This document shows positions 16,102-24,862 of a stretch of DNA of 64,000 bases, piece after piece. The notes under the pieces are model-generated. The model searched no databases, was not told where the DNA came from, and saw nothing but the letters and a program-made list of their open reading frames with translations. Numbering within the stretch: position 1 is the stretch's first letter; each line of letters starts with the position of its first letter. The DNA is from Sulfurimonas sp. hsl 1-7 (GTDB lineage Bacteria; Campylobacterota; Campylobacteria; Campylobacterales; Sulfurimonadaceae): the NCBI RefSeq assembly GCF_030577135.1, contig NZ_JAUIRR010000003.1:310888-374887 (forward strand), in the 5' to 3' direction. Made by a program: the position numbers and the translations under genes.

Positions 16102-16629
16102 ATGATTTACATAGTAACAGCGCTTAAAAGTGAAGCTCAAGCTTTTGTCGATAAATACAAGCTCAAAAAAACAACACTCAAAAACTATACCCTCTTTTTT
16201 AACGAGCATATGAAAGTAGTTGTGAGTAATATTGGTGTCGAAAATGCCCGGTTTGCTACACAGACACTTATCAACTATTATGACATTACGGATGAAGATA
16301 TCTATATAAACATAGGTGTGTGCGGGGCAAGTAAAAAGCATTCCATAGGAAAACTGCTGAAAATCGGCACTATTATCCACCAAGAGCTCACCTACAGTTT
16401 TAATGAGGGCGTTACACTCACCTGTGTCGAGCAAGAGATACACGGAGGGGATTTTGAAGCGGTAGATATGGAGAGTTACGGTTTTTACGATGCCGTAGTT
16501 CACAATCCCGCGATTAAAAATTTTGCAATCTACAAAGTGGTAAGTGACCATTACGAACCCCACACACTTAATAAAGATATGGTAAAATCTTTACTCTTTA
16601 AACAACTAGATAATTTGGAGCTTTTTTGA
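16102..16629 (+). CDS. Nucleoside phosphorylase/nucleosidase superfamily protein (MTAN/MqnB-like)
   Basis: The 175-residue protein has the phosphorylase-superfamily layout: MIYIVTALKSEAQAF at the start, IGVCGAS in the middle, and EAVDMESYGFYDA matching the VDMEG substrate-binding block of MTAN. It is shorter than typical MTAN (about 230 residues). Relatives cleave the glycosidic bond of adenosine derivatives or futalosine. It starts the peptidoglycan-recycling operon and overlaps the next gene by 4 bp, so a sugar or nucleoside salvage role is possible. The substrate is unknown. Confidence 0.72.
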   Translation: MIYIVTALKSEAQAFVDKYKLKKTTLKNYTLFFNEHMKVVVSNIGVENARFATQTLINYYDITDEDIYINIGVCGASKKHSIGKLLKIGTIIHQELTYSFNEGVTLTCVEQEIHGGDFEAVDMESYGFYDAVVHNPAIKNFAIYKVVSDHYEPHTLNKDMVKSLLFKQLDNLELF

Positions 16630-18305
16630 AACTACTACTCACTTTTTTCCTCTTTTTCTTTTCATTAGATGCAGAGATTAACGATACACAATTAAAACAA
16701 CTTATTGCAAGGATGGTTATCGTCGGCTTTGAAGGGGACAGACTCGAGCAAAATGCCACAATTATTCAAGATCTAAAAAACTATCCGCTTGGCGGAGTCA
16801 TCCTTTTTGACAAGAACCTCAAAGAGCCAAGTAAAACAAAAAATATTATCGATCCAAAACAACTCCAAGAACTCACAAAAACACTCCAAGAAAATGCCAC
16901 TCAACCCCTTTTTATCTCCATAGATCAAGAGGGTGGAAAAGTTGCACGCCTAAAGCCTGAAGAGGGTTTTTACAAGGCACCCTCAGCGAAAGAGATTGCA
17001 ACGCTCTCTTTAGCCGAGAGCCGAATCTTTTATAAAAAACAAGCACAGATGCTGCAAGAAAACGGTCTTAACCTCAACTTTGCACCCGTAGTTGACCTTG
17101 CACTCAATCCTGAAAACAAAGTGATAGCAGGCTTAGAGCGCTCATATGGAAAAACTCCAAGAGATGTTGTAAGCTACGCTTCTATTATGATAGAGGAGCA
17201 AAACAGAGCTGGAGTGTTAAGCGTTTTAAAACATTTTCCTGGGCATGGTTCATCTTTAGGTGATTCCCATAAAGGGTTTGTTGACATCAGCGATACCTGG
17301 AGTGAGATTGAACTTGACCCCTATAAACAGCTCATCGATCAAAATAAAATTGATCTGATTATGACAGCTCACGTATTTAACAAACATCTCGATCCCAATT
17401 ACCCTGCAACACTTTCATACAATGTCAATACAAAACTTTTACGTGAACAACTCAGTTTTCGCGGTGTAATTGTAAGTGATGATCTGCAGATGAAAGCTAT
17501 CTCTGAGCACTACTCTTTAAAAGAGGCGCTAACACTTGCGATAAACTCGGGTGTCGATATGGTTCTCTTTGGAAACCAGTTAGGATCAAATACTCCTGAG
17601 GAGATAATTGAGACTATCTTTACAGAGGTAAAAGAGCAACATATCCCTCTTAAGCGTATTGTTGAAGCCAACAACAGAATCGAAGCACTCCATACAAAAC
17701 AAAAAATTGTGCAAAGACCCATAGTTTTTACATCCCACCGCATTGAGCTGACAAAACAGTATATTAAACAACACTACGATAAAGATGTAGAGAACATAAA
17801 AATAACTCCAAAGATGATAGTTCTGCACTGGACAGCCGTAATGAATCTTGAGGACTCCTATAAACGTCTTTACCCAGAAGAGTTACTCACGGATAGAAAA
17901 GATATTGCCAACGCTTCACTTTTAAATGTCTCGTCCCACTTTTTAATTGATCGAGACGGAACTATCTACCAACTTATGCCCGATGATTATATGGCAAGAC
18001 ACGTAATCGGTCTTAATTACACAACAATCGGGGTTGAAAATGTCGGCGGTGAAGCAAACAAAAAAGAGGACTTAACCCCTGCACAACTCCAGGCAAACAT
18101 TGAGCTGGTACGTTATCTTAAAACAAAATATCCGAGTATCAACTACCTTATCGGTCATCACGAATATAGAGAGTTTGAAGATACGCCCCTGTGGCTAGAG
18201 CGTGACAAAGGATACAGAACTAAAAAAGCAGATCCGGGCGATAAATTTATGAATGACGTGCGCTCAAACGTAACAGATTTAGGACTGAAAGAGCGTTATG
18301 AATAG
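16626..18305 (+). CDS. Exported NagZ (GH3)-AmpD (amidase_2) fusion enzyme
   Basis: The 559-residue protein has a signal peptide (MKLLLTFFLFFFSLDA) and two catalytic domains. Residues about 20-345 are GH3 beta-N-acetylglucosaminidase, with DQEGGKVARL, KHFPGHG (the NagZ catalytic loop) and GVIVSDDLQM. Residues about 375-535 are an amidase_2 domain with VLHWTA, SSHFLIDRDG, GHHEYREF and a DPG zinc-ligand motif. Together they would remove GlcNAc and the stem peptide from anhydro-muropeptides. NagZ and AmpD are usually separate cytoplasmic enzymes; the signal peptide places both activities in the periplasm. The following symporter gene overlaps by 8 bp. Confidence 0.92.
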   Translation: MKLLLTFFLFFFSLDAEINDTQLKQLIARMVIVGFEGDRLEQNATIIQDLKNYPLGGVILFDKNLKEPSKTKNIIDPKQLQELTKTLQENATQPLFISIDQEGGKVARLKPEEGFYKAPSAKEIATLSLAESRIFYKKQAQMLQENGLNLNFAPVVDLALNPENKVIAGLERSYGKTPRDVVSYASIMIEEQNRAGVLSVLKHFPGHGSSLGDSHKGFVDISDTWSEIELDPYKQLIDQNKIDLIMTAHVFNKHLDPNYPATLSYNVNTKLLREQLSFRGVIVSDDLQMKAISEHYSLKEALTLAINSGVDMVLFGNQLGSNTPEEIIETIFTEVKEQHIPLKRIVEANNRIEALHTKQKIVQRPIVFTSHRIELTKQYIKQHYDKDVENIKITPKMIVLHWTAVMNLEDSYKRLYPEELLTDRKDIANASLLNVSSHFLIDRDGTIYQLMPDDYMARHVIGLNYTTIGVENVGGEANKKEDLTPAQLQANIELVRYLKTKYPSINYLIGHHEYREFEDTPLWLERDKGYRTKKADPGDKFMNDVRSNVTDLGLKERYE

Positions 18306-19770
18306 TGCTTTTTCTTCACTTGACTGGGCTATATTTGCAACCTATCTTGTTATCTTGGCATTAAGTTCGTATTTCTTCTCAAAAGTAAAGATAACCTCAA
18401 CAAAAGAGTACTTCACCTCAGCCAATTCAATTCCGGCACTTGCTGCTGCAATCTCTATCGTCGCCACTACACAATCAGCCGCAACCTTTTTAGGTGTCCC
18501 CGAGTTTGCCTACAAACATAACTTTACCCTTATAGGGTTTTATATCTCCTCACTTTTGGCGGTGTTGTTTGTAGCGTATGTTTTTGTCCCGAAATTTTAT
18601 GCGATCAAGGCACTCACCGTTTATGAACTTTTGGAAAAACGCTACGGAGAGAACTCAAAACGACAAGCGGGAGTTATGTTTTTAGTCGGACGGGTACTCG
18701 CCAGCGGTGCACGCCTCTACATCGCCGCCCTTGCGGTAAGTATGATCCTCTTTTTGGATATCTCCTTTTTACATATGGTTTTTGCTATCTCGCTACTGCT
18801 TATTGGAGCACTTATCTACACCTATTTCGGCGGGGTAAAATCGGTCATCTACAGCGACATTATCCAGACTATTGTTTACGTTAGTGCCGGCGCTGTAGTT
18901 TTTTACTACCTCTACACCTCACTGCATGTCGAGAATATCTATGAAACGCTGAACTCTCTTGGCAAACTGCAACTCCTTGAGACCTCTATAGATGGGAAAT
19001 TTAGCATCTACGGTCTTCTTGGAGGATGGCTGCTTTTAAATATTGCAGCATTTGGACTTGATCAAGATATGAGTCAAAGGGTACTCTCGTGTAAAGACAC
19101 AAAAGAGGCACAGCGCTCACTCATACTCTCCATCCTTTTTACCATCCCAATCGTCCTTTTATTTTTGGGTATAGGTGCCCTTTTATATCTTCACTACCAA
19201 AACAATGAGATAGTGCAAAGTTTCGGCGATGAAAAGATCACAATCTTTATGTACTACATCTTAAATGAGATGCCCGAAGGTCTGCGAGGCTTTGTAACGG
19301 TTGGTGCAATTGCGGCTGCACTCTCATCGACAAACTCGGTTTTAGGGGCTATGAGTTCGGTGGCCATTGAAGATATATATAAACCCTACAAACTAAAAAA
19401 AGAGCCCTCTACAAATGAGAGACACTTTTTAAAAGCTTCAAGAACGGGAGTATTACTCTTTGCACTTGCACTCTTTTCAATGGCAGTTATCAGCTACTTT
19501 TGGCAGCGCTATCTCGAAGTTTCACTTATTGCTTTTGCATTAGGGGTAATGGCGTTTGCTTATACTGGACTTTTAGGGGTCTATTTTTCTGCTATATTTA
19601 CAAATAGGGGGAGTGCAAAGCTTGTCCCTTTTGCACTTTTTGGCGGTTTTTTAACGGTACTGCTTCTGCAAACTTCAGCGTTGGGGTTTTCCATAGGATA
19701 TGACTGGCAAATTGCAGCTGGAACACTTATCGCTTTTCTCATAATGATGACAGGAGCTGAAAATGGCTAA
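18298..19770 (+). CDS. Sodium:solute symporter (SSS family)
   Basis: The 490-residue protein has about 13 hydrophobic helices and SSS-family features: SANSIPALAAAISIVATTQSAATFLG near helix 2, FGGVKSVIYSDIIQ, and GLRGFVTVGAIAAALSSTNS. Such carriers bring sugars, amino acids or other solutes in with Na+. It overlaps the NagZ-AmpD gene upstream and anmK downstream by 8 bp each. I therefore infer that its substrate is 1,6-anhydro-MurNAc or a related sugar made in the periplasm, replacing the AmpG permease. That specificity is inference from context. Confidence 0.9.
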   Translation: MNSAFSSLDWAIFATYLVILALSSYFFSKVKITSTKEYFTSANSIPALAAAISIVATTQSAATFLGVPEFAYKHNFTLIGFYISSLLAVLFVAYVFVPKFYAIKALTVYELLEKRYGENSKRQAGVMFLVGRVLASGARLYIAALAVSMILFLDISFLHMVFAISLLLIGALIYTYFGGVKSVIYSDIIQTIVYVSAGAVVFYYLYTSLHVENIYETLNSLGKLQLLETSIDGKFSIYGLLGGWLLLNIAAFGLDQDMSQRVLSCKDTKEAQRSLILSILFTIPIVLLFLGIGALLYLHYQNNEIVQSFGDEKITIFMYYILNEMPEGLRGFVTVGAIAAALSSTNSVLGAMSSVAIEDIYKPYKLKKEPSTNERHFLKASRTGVLLFALALFSMAVISYFWQRYLEVSLIAFALGVMAFAYTGLLGVYFSAIFTNRGSAKLVPFALFGGFLTVLLLQTSALGFSIGYDWQIAAGTLIAFLIMMTGAENG

Positions 19771-20839
19771 ATATATAGGGGTAATGAGTGGTACAAGTCT
19801 GGATGGGATCGATATAGTACTGTGTGAAATTGATAATTCATGCTGTACACTGCTTCATGCAAATGAATACCCTTACCACAGTGCACTCAAACAAGAGGTA
19901 CTCCAAATGATAGAGGAGCACACTACACTCAAAAAGATTGGTGAACTCGATGTAAAACTGGGAGATATGTTTGCCTCAAATATCAATGCTTTCATCACGC
20001 AATACCAAATAGATACGAATGAGGTGACGGCGATTGGTCTACACGGACAAACGCTTTGGCATGAACCAAACTCTAAACACCCTTTTTCGATGCAATTAGG
20101 TTCTGCTAGCGTTGTAGCAGCCAAAACAAACATAGATGTCGTAAACGACTTCCGCTCAAAAGATGTTGCTAACGGTGGACAAGGTGCTCCGTTTGCTCCC
20201 GCTTTTCATCAATTTGTTTTTGACAGACTCTATAAAAATATAGCCGTTGTAAATATCGGAGGGATGGCAAACATCACCCTCTTAGGGGATCGTTATCTCG
20301 GCTGGGATTCAGGATGCGGCAATGTACTTCTTGATCACTGGATCTTCACAACTCAAGGGAAAAACTACGATCAAAACGGCTCTTTTGCAAAAAGCGGCAG
20401 TGTAAATGCAGAACTTTTAGCAAAGATGTTAAACGATCCCTATTTTGCAAAAAAAGCACCAAAAAGCACGGGCAGGGAATATTTCAACCCTACATGGCTA
20501 AAAAAACAACGACAAGATTTTCAAGAGCTCAGCGATGCCGATATCCAAGCTACTCTTACAGAACTCACCGCACAAACAATTGTACAAGATCTAAAAGATG
20601 TCGAAGAGATTATCATTTGCGGCGGTGGTGCAAAAAACAGCTACCTTTGCGAGCGCATTGCACAACTAAGCCGCATACCTGTTAAAACTACCAATGAATA
20701 TGGAATCGACAGTGATTTTTTAGAAGCGATGATTTTTGCCTGGCTCGCTTATAAGAGAATAAATAAAGAAACGGTACAATTAAAAGAGATAACAGGAGCG
20801 AAAAAAGACTCCATTTTAGGTGCTTTAACATGCAGATAG
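19763..20839 (+). CDS. anmK: Anhydro-N-acetylmuramic acid kinase
   Basis: The 358-residue protein matches AnmK: YIGVMSGTSLDGIDIVLCEI at the N-terminus, ALGLHGQTLWHEP-type motif near residue 95, DFRSKDVANGGQGAPFAPAFH (near residue 130), NIGGMANITLL, and GWDSGCGNVLLDHW. It phosphorylates and hydrolyses 1,6-anhydro-MurNAc to MurNAc-6-phosphate in the cytoplasm. It is coupled by overlaps to the symporter gene before it and the kinase gene after it. Confidence 0.95.
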   Translation: MAKYIGVMSGTSLDGIDIVLCEIDNSCCTLLHANEYPYHSALKQEVLQMIEEHTTLKKIGELDVKLGDMFASNINAFITQYQIDTNEVTAIGLHGQTLWHEPNSKHPFSMQLGSASVVAAKTNIDVVNDFRSKDVANGGQGAPFAPAFHQFVFDRLYKNIAVVNIGGMANITLLGDRYLGWDSGCGNVLLDHWIFTTQGKNYDQNGSFAKSGSVNAELLAKMLNDPYFAKKAPKSTGREYFNPTWLKKQRQDFQELSDADIQATLTELTAQTIVQDLKDVEEIIICGGGAKNSYLCERIAQLSRIPVKTTNEYGIDSDFLEAMIFAWLAYKRINKETVQLKEITGAKKDSILGALTCR

Positions 20840-21765
20840 AACAATTTTTACAAACTACTCCATATAAAGATTTTAAACTCGAAGTAGCCTCGGCTGATGC
20901 GAGTTTTCGAAGCTATTACCGTTTAAGTAAGGATGATGAGAGTTATATCTTGATGGATGCTTCGCTTGAGAAAGAATCGCTGCACCCTTTTTTACTGGTA
21001 ACGAAAAAACTTTCAGATGTAGATGTCAAAGCCCCGAAAATTTTTCACCAAAATTTGGAACATGGATACTTGGTACTTGAAGATTTTGGAGATACCAATC
21101 TTTTAGATCTTCTAAATGAAGAAAACTTTGAAACACTCTATAAAAAAGCACTCGATGAGATCATAAAGATGCAAAATGCAGATACTCAAAAGCTCCCACT
21201 TTACGATAAAGAGTTTTTACATTTTGAGATGGATCTGATGCAGGAGTGGTACTTAGAGAGAAAACTCGCCCTGACACTTACAGAAGTTGAAAAAAAGATG
21301 CTAAAACAAACCCTTGAGAGTATCTCTGAAGTGGTACTTTTACAACCGCAAAACTGTTTTGTACATCGTGACTTTCACTCACGTAACATAATGGTAAAAC
21401 CTGATGGTTCTCTTGGTATTATCGACTACCAAGACGGGATGAGCGGTGCTATCACTTACGATCTCGTTTCACTTTTAAAAGATTGCTATATCTCTTTTGA
21501 GCGTGGGAAGATTGAAGAGTTAGTACTCTATTTCCGCAATCGACTCGGGTTGGATATTGATGATGAAGTGTTTTTGAAATGGTTTGATTTTATGGGCTTG
21601 CAGCGCCATATCAAAGTGCTTGGAATATTTTCACGCCTACATCTTCGTGACAACAAAGACGGCTATTTAAAAGATATCCCGCTTACCCTCTCTTATGTGA
21701 TCGACACCGCTTCAAGATATGACGAGACCAAAGAGTTAGCTGCATTTTTAAAAGGTTTTGCGTGA
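20830..21765 (+). CDS. amgK: MurNAc/GlcNAc anomeric kinase (AmgK), APH-fold
   Basis: The 311-residue protein has the aminoglycoside-phosphotransferase fold: an N-terminal lobe with YLVLEDFGDTNLLDLL, the catalytic loop VHRDFHSRNIMV (near residue 180) and IIDYQDGMSGAITYDLVSLL as metal-binding Asp and following helix. That last block is typical of AmgK, which makes MurNAc-1-phosphate. Adjacent murU (4-bp overlap) supports this rather than another kinase of the fold. AmgK acts on free MurNAc, so a MurNAc-6-phosphatase is needed between AnmK and this step. Confidence 0.9.
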   Translation: MQIEQFLQTTPYKDFKLEVASADASFRSYYRLSKDDESYILMDASLEKESLHPFLLVTKKLSDVDVKAPKIFHQNLEHGYLVLEDFGDTNLLDLLNEENFETLYKKALDEIIKMQNADTQKLPLYDKEFLHFEMDLMQEWYLERKLALTLTEVEKKMLKQTLESISEVVLLQPQNCFVHRDFHSRNIMVKPDGSLGIIDYQDGMSGAITYDLVSLLKDCYISFERGKIEELVLYFRNRLGLDIDDEVFLKWFDFMGLQRHIKVLGIFSRLHLRDNKDGYLKDIPLTLSYVIDTASRYDETKELAAFLKGFA

Positions 21766-22430
21766 AAGCGATGATACTTGCAGCCGGACGCGGAGAAAGA
21801 ATGCGTCCACTCACAGATACTACTCCTAAACCCTTACTAAAAGTGGGGGACAAGGAACTCATTGTCTGGCATATAGAAAAGTTGGCAAAAAACGGTTTTA
21901 AAGAGATCGTGATCAATATCGCCCATCTCGGGCAGCAAATACCAGAAGCTTTAGGTAACGGAGAGCGTTGGGGAGTCAAACTCTACTACTCTGACGAGCA
22001 AACAAGCGGTGCACTTGAAACTGCAGGGGGGATCAAAAAAGCGCTCTCTTTTTTAGGAGATAAGCCTTTTTTGGTGGTAAACGGCGACGTGTTTTGCGAC
22101 TATGAGTTTGATCCTGCGTTTGCTCTGCAAGATAAACTTGCCCATCTTGTTTTAGTACCAAATCCACCGCACAATGAAAAAGGTGATTTTGGCTTAGAGA
22201 ACTCTTTAGTCTTAAACCACTCAAGTGAGTTGTGGACATTTTCAGGTATAGCTTACTATAATCCTGTGATATTTAATAACGTTAAACTAGAAAAATCACC
22301 ACTTGCACCGCTGCTGCGTCAACTTATAGACAAAGGTGAGGTAAGCGGAGAGGTTTTTGAGGGACTATTTAAAGATATCGGGACACCCCAAAGATTGAAA
22401 GAGATAAATGAAATACTTACTACTCCTTAG
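21762..22430 (+). CDS. murU: MurNAc-1-phosphate uridylyltransferase (MurU)
   Basis: The 222-residue nucleotidyltransferase has the G-G-type activation loop AMILAAGRGERMRPLTD and TPKPLLKVGDKEL, then VVNGDVFCDYEF as the metal-binding Asp and FEGLFKDIGTPQRLKEIN near the end, all as in MurU. It converts MurNAc-1-phosphate and UTP to UDP-MurNAc and so returns cell-wall sugar directly to murein precursors, bypassing MurA and MurB. It overlaps amgK by 4 bp and the transglycosylase gene by 23 bp. Confidence 0.92.
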   Translation: MKAMILAAGRGERMRPLTDTTPKPLLKVGDKELIVWHIEKLAKNGFKEIVINIAHLGQQIPEALGNGERWGVKLYYSDEQTSGALETAGGIKKALSFLGDKPFLVVNGDVFCDYEFDPAFALQDKLAHLVLVPNPPHNEKGDFGLENSLVLNHSSELWTFSGIAYYNPVIFNNVKLEKSPLAPLLRQLIDKGEVSGEVFEGLFKDIGTPQRLKEINEILTTP

Positions 22431-23391
22431 CATTTTTGCGACAACAACGCTTTTTGCAAAGCACTATACAAACTGTACGTTTCAAAACGAACACCATAGT
22501 GATATTTGTAAACAAGTTGTAAAACACGGGGTAAGTTACGACTATGCAAACAGATTTCTACTCTCCTACTTTAAAACACAAAAGTTTGATGAGATTAGCT
22601 GGAAATATCTCAAGCCAAAGTACATAAAGTACCATAAACAAAATGAGAAAAAAGCAAACAACGTCCTTATATCTTATGTTCCAAAAATGGTTGAAAATCT
22701 TAAAAAACATCAAGAAGCTTATCACTATGCAGAGGCAAAGTACGGGGTAAACAAAGAGATAATTGCCGCTATTTTACTCAAAGAGACAAAGCTGGGTAAA
22801 ATCCAACCCACTCACGATGCCTTCATTGTTTTTAATACCATAGTTACACGTCTGCCAAACCCAAAAACTCCCCGTGAAAAATGGCTGCTGAAAATGGGAA
22901 AAACAAATATGGCAAAGATTATAGAGTATTGCTATAAGGATGGCATACAACCTGAGAAGTGTAACCTGCCAAGCTCTTATGCAGGGGCTGTGGGAATCCC
23001 TCAGTTTATGCCAAACAGTTTTATCTATGCCCAGTCATATAAAAACGGTATCCCCGATCTAACGGATATGGATGATGCTATTGTTTCAGTTGCAAAATTT
23101 TTGCATAAAAAAGCGGGATTTGATACTCTTATCGACTGGAACAAGATGAAAGATGTTCCAACGATCGAGCAAGAGTGGTATCAGTATGAGTTTGATTATA
23201 AGAACACTTCGTTTGTATATGAGAAAAACACTAAAACAGGTGAACCTTACAAATGTTTTACGAAGAATAAACCGAAGCTTGAATACCTCAAAGGGTACAT
23301 GAAAAAAGTTATGCGCTATAACAACTCATCAAACTATGCAATCGGTGTGATCCGACTTGCACACGATGCGGCTCTACTTCTCAGAAAGTAA
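22408..23391 (+). CDS. MltB-type lytic murein transglycosylase
   Basis: The 327-residue protein has a signal peptide (MKYLLLLSIFATTTLFA). The lytic-transglycosylase domain (SLT_2/GH103) has the catalytic Glu in AAILLKETKLGK (near residue 130) and SYAGAVGIPQFMPNSF (near residue 195), which is diagnostic of MltB. It cleaves the glycan between MurNAc and GlcNAc and leaves 1,6-anhydro-MurNAc ends in the periplasm. Its product is exactly the substrate of the preceding genes, and the start lies inside murU. No lipobox is visible. Confidence 0.92.
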   Translation: MKYLLLLSIFATTTLFAKHYTNCTFQNEHHSDICKQVVKHGVSYDYANRFLLSYFKTQKFDEISWKYLKPKYIKYHKQNEKKANNVLISYVPKMVENLKKHQEAYHYAEAKYGVNKEIIAAILLKETKLGKIQPTHDAFIVFNTIVTRLPNPKTPREKWLLKMGKTNMAKIIEYCYKDGIQPEKCNLPSSYAGAVGIPQFMPNSFIYAQSYKNGIPDLTDMDDAIVSVAKFLHKKAGFDTLIDWNKMKDVPTIEQEWYQYEFDYKNTSFVYEKNTKTGEPYKCFTKNKPKLEYLKGYMKKVMRYNNSSNYAIGVIRLAHDAALLLRK

Positions 23392-23862
23392 AACGAGTTC
23401 TAAAGTACCGCTAATATAGTTTGCAAAGAATGTAAGTACTTCCAAATCGTTTTCATCAAAATCGAAACGACTTTTATTTAGCAGCTGCATGATTCCCATA
23501 ATCTCTCTTTTTGAATTAAAAATAGGGATAGTGATCATGTTTTTCGTAGTATAACCGCTCTTTTTATCGATATTCGGTAAAAATCTAGGGTCTTCATAAG
23601 GATTATTGACGAGTTGTGCCTCTTGCTGCGCATAAGTATCACCCACTATCCCCGAGGTTAAAGAGAGTACTATACGCCCGCCGATACCGTCACTGAGTTT
23701 TGTCCATAAAATATTTTCTTTTTCATCCACGATAAAGATAGAACAACGATCAGCATTTACTATCTCTTTTGCCTCTTTGGCGATAAGTTCTAAACTGTCA
23801 TCGATATTTTCTACTTTGACTAACTCTTTTCCAAACTCCGCTATTTCATTAAACTTATTCAT
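23374..23862 (-). CDS. GAF-domain protein, second of a tandem pair
   Basis: The 162-residue protein is a single GAF domain: ADRCSIFIVDEKENILWTKLSDG, then IVGDTYAQQEAQLVNNPYEDPRF and MITIPIFNSKREIMGIMQLLNK. It has no output domain. The ATG at 23862 is chosen because GAGGAA precedes it; upstream starts would overlap the neighbour more. It overlaps the first GAF gene by 8 bp and converges on the MltB gene, sharing 18 bp. GAF domains bind small ligands such as cyclic nucleotides or heme; the ligand is unknown. Confidence 0.82.
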   Translation of the reverse strand: MNKFNEIAEFGKELVKVENIDDSLELIAKEAKEIVNADRCSIFIVDEKENILWTKLSDGIGGRIVLSLTSGIVGDTYAQQEAQLVNNPYEDPRFLPNIDKKSGYTTKNMITIPIFNSKREIMGIMQLLNKSRFDFDENDLEVLTFFANYISGTLELVLLSEK

Positions 23863-24361
23863 CAACTTCCTCATCTTTGTATGTATTTAATAACTCGATA
23901 AAACCACTGACATAGTGTGCAAAAAAGATCATAAAACGAACATCCTCATTGTCAAAATCATCCGCTTTGTTTAACAGCTCCAAAACACCGATAATATCTC
24001 TTTGTGAGTTAAAAATGGGTGCTGTAACAATATTGTTTGTTTTATATCCTGTTTGTTCATCTATCTCTGTTAAAAATTCCGGATGAGCATAAGCATCGTT
24101 TGTAATGACAGGTTTTTTAACCTTGATCGTGTAGCCTACTATCCCTTTGTTTGAGGGGATAATGATTTTCTCGATTCCATCGGCAAGTGTTGTCCATAAC
24201 TCGTTTTTTGCGGCATTGTAGATAAAAATAGAGCATCTTTCAGCTCCTACTACCTCTTTTACATATTTTGCAATATGGGGAATCCCTTGCTCTAACGATT
24301 TTTTATCTAACAGCTCTTTTGCAAACTCAGCCAATTTTTGTGATCTATTTACATACTTCAT
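23855..24361 (-). CDS. GAF-domain protein, first of a tandem pair
   Basis: The 168-residue protein is one GAF domain, clearly a paralogue of its downstream neighbour: AERCSIFIYNAAKNELWTTLADG, IVGYTIKVKKPVITNDAYAHPEF and IVTAPIFNSQRDIIGVLELLNK. The two copies are translationally coupled, so they probably form a heteromer. No kinase, cyclase or phosphodiesterase domain is attached. The upstream 70 bp separate it from the divergent arsC-like gene and must hold both promoters. Confidence 0.82.
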   Translation of the reverse strand: MKYVNRSQKLAEFAKELLDKKSLEQGIPHIAKYVKEVVGAERCSIFIYNAAKNELWTTLADGIEKIIIPSNKGIVGYTIKVKKPVITNDAYAHPEFLTEIDEQTGYKTNNIVTAPIFNSQRDIIGVLELLNKADDFDNEDVRFMIFFAHYVSGFIELLNTYKDEEVDE

Positions 24362-24431
24362 CGCAAAAGCCTCTCTTTCTTTGTAATGGAAATATTATAG
24401 TGTAAAATTACAATAAAAAAAAGGAATAATT

Positions 24432-24782
24432 ATGGAAAAAATAACAATTTGGCACAACCCTCGATGCTCTAAGTCTCGTCAGGCACTTTCACTTGTAGAG
24501 GAAAACGGATGTGAAAAAGAGATTGTAAAATATTTAGAAGAGACACCGACAAAAGATGAGATCAAAAATGTACTCTCTATGCTTGGGGTCTCAGCAAGAG
24601 AGATGATGCGTACAAAAGAGGATATCTACAAAGAATTAGATCTAAAAAATGAAAATGATGAAGAGAAACTGATCGATGCCATGGTTGCAAATCCAAAGCT
24701 AATTGAGCGCCCGATTGTGATAAAAAATGGCAAAGCCGTAATCGCAAGACCGCCAGAAAAAGCACTTGAACTTCTTTCATAA
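24432..24782 (+). CDS. ArsC/Spx-family reductase (YfgD-like)
   Basis: The 116-residue protein has the ArsC thioredoxin-like fold: ITIWHNPRCSKSRQAL with one N-terminal Cys (residue 12), YLEETPTKDEIKNVL, and LIERPIVIKNGKAVIARPPE near the C-terminus. These are glutaredoxin-dependent arsenate reductase features. No arsB, acr3 or arsR is nearby, so a housekeeping YfgD-like role is equally likely. AAGGA precedes the ATG. Confidence 0.82.
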   Translation: MEKITIWHNPRCSKSRQALSLVEENGCEKEIVKYLEETPTKDEIKNVLSMLGVSAREMMRTKEDIYKELDLKNENDEEKLIDAMVANPKLIERPIVIKNGKAVIARPPEKALELLS

Positions 24783-24862
24783 TTCCGTTGTTTTGATTTA
24801 CCGATAATTATGCTACACTTTTCTAGAATTAAGTTTCTAACATTTATTTCTAGGAGAGTTGC

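Noticed and set aside
16036-16563. 175-codon ORF on the minus strand
   Set aside because: It is the exact antisense of the MTAN/MqnB-like gene, Cys/Phe/Tyr-rich like a shadow frame, and has no domain.
24432-24782. Arsenic resistance operon
   Set aside because: Only an ArsC-like protein is present; there is no arsR, arsB or acr3 nearby, and the Cys motif is YfgD-like.
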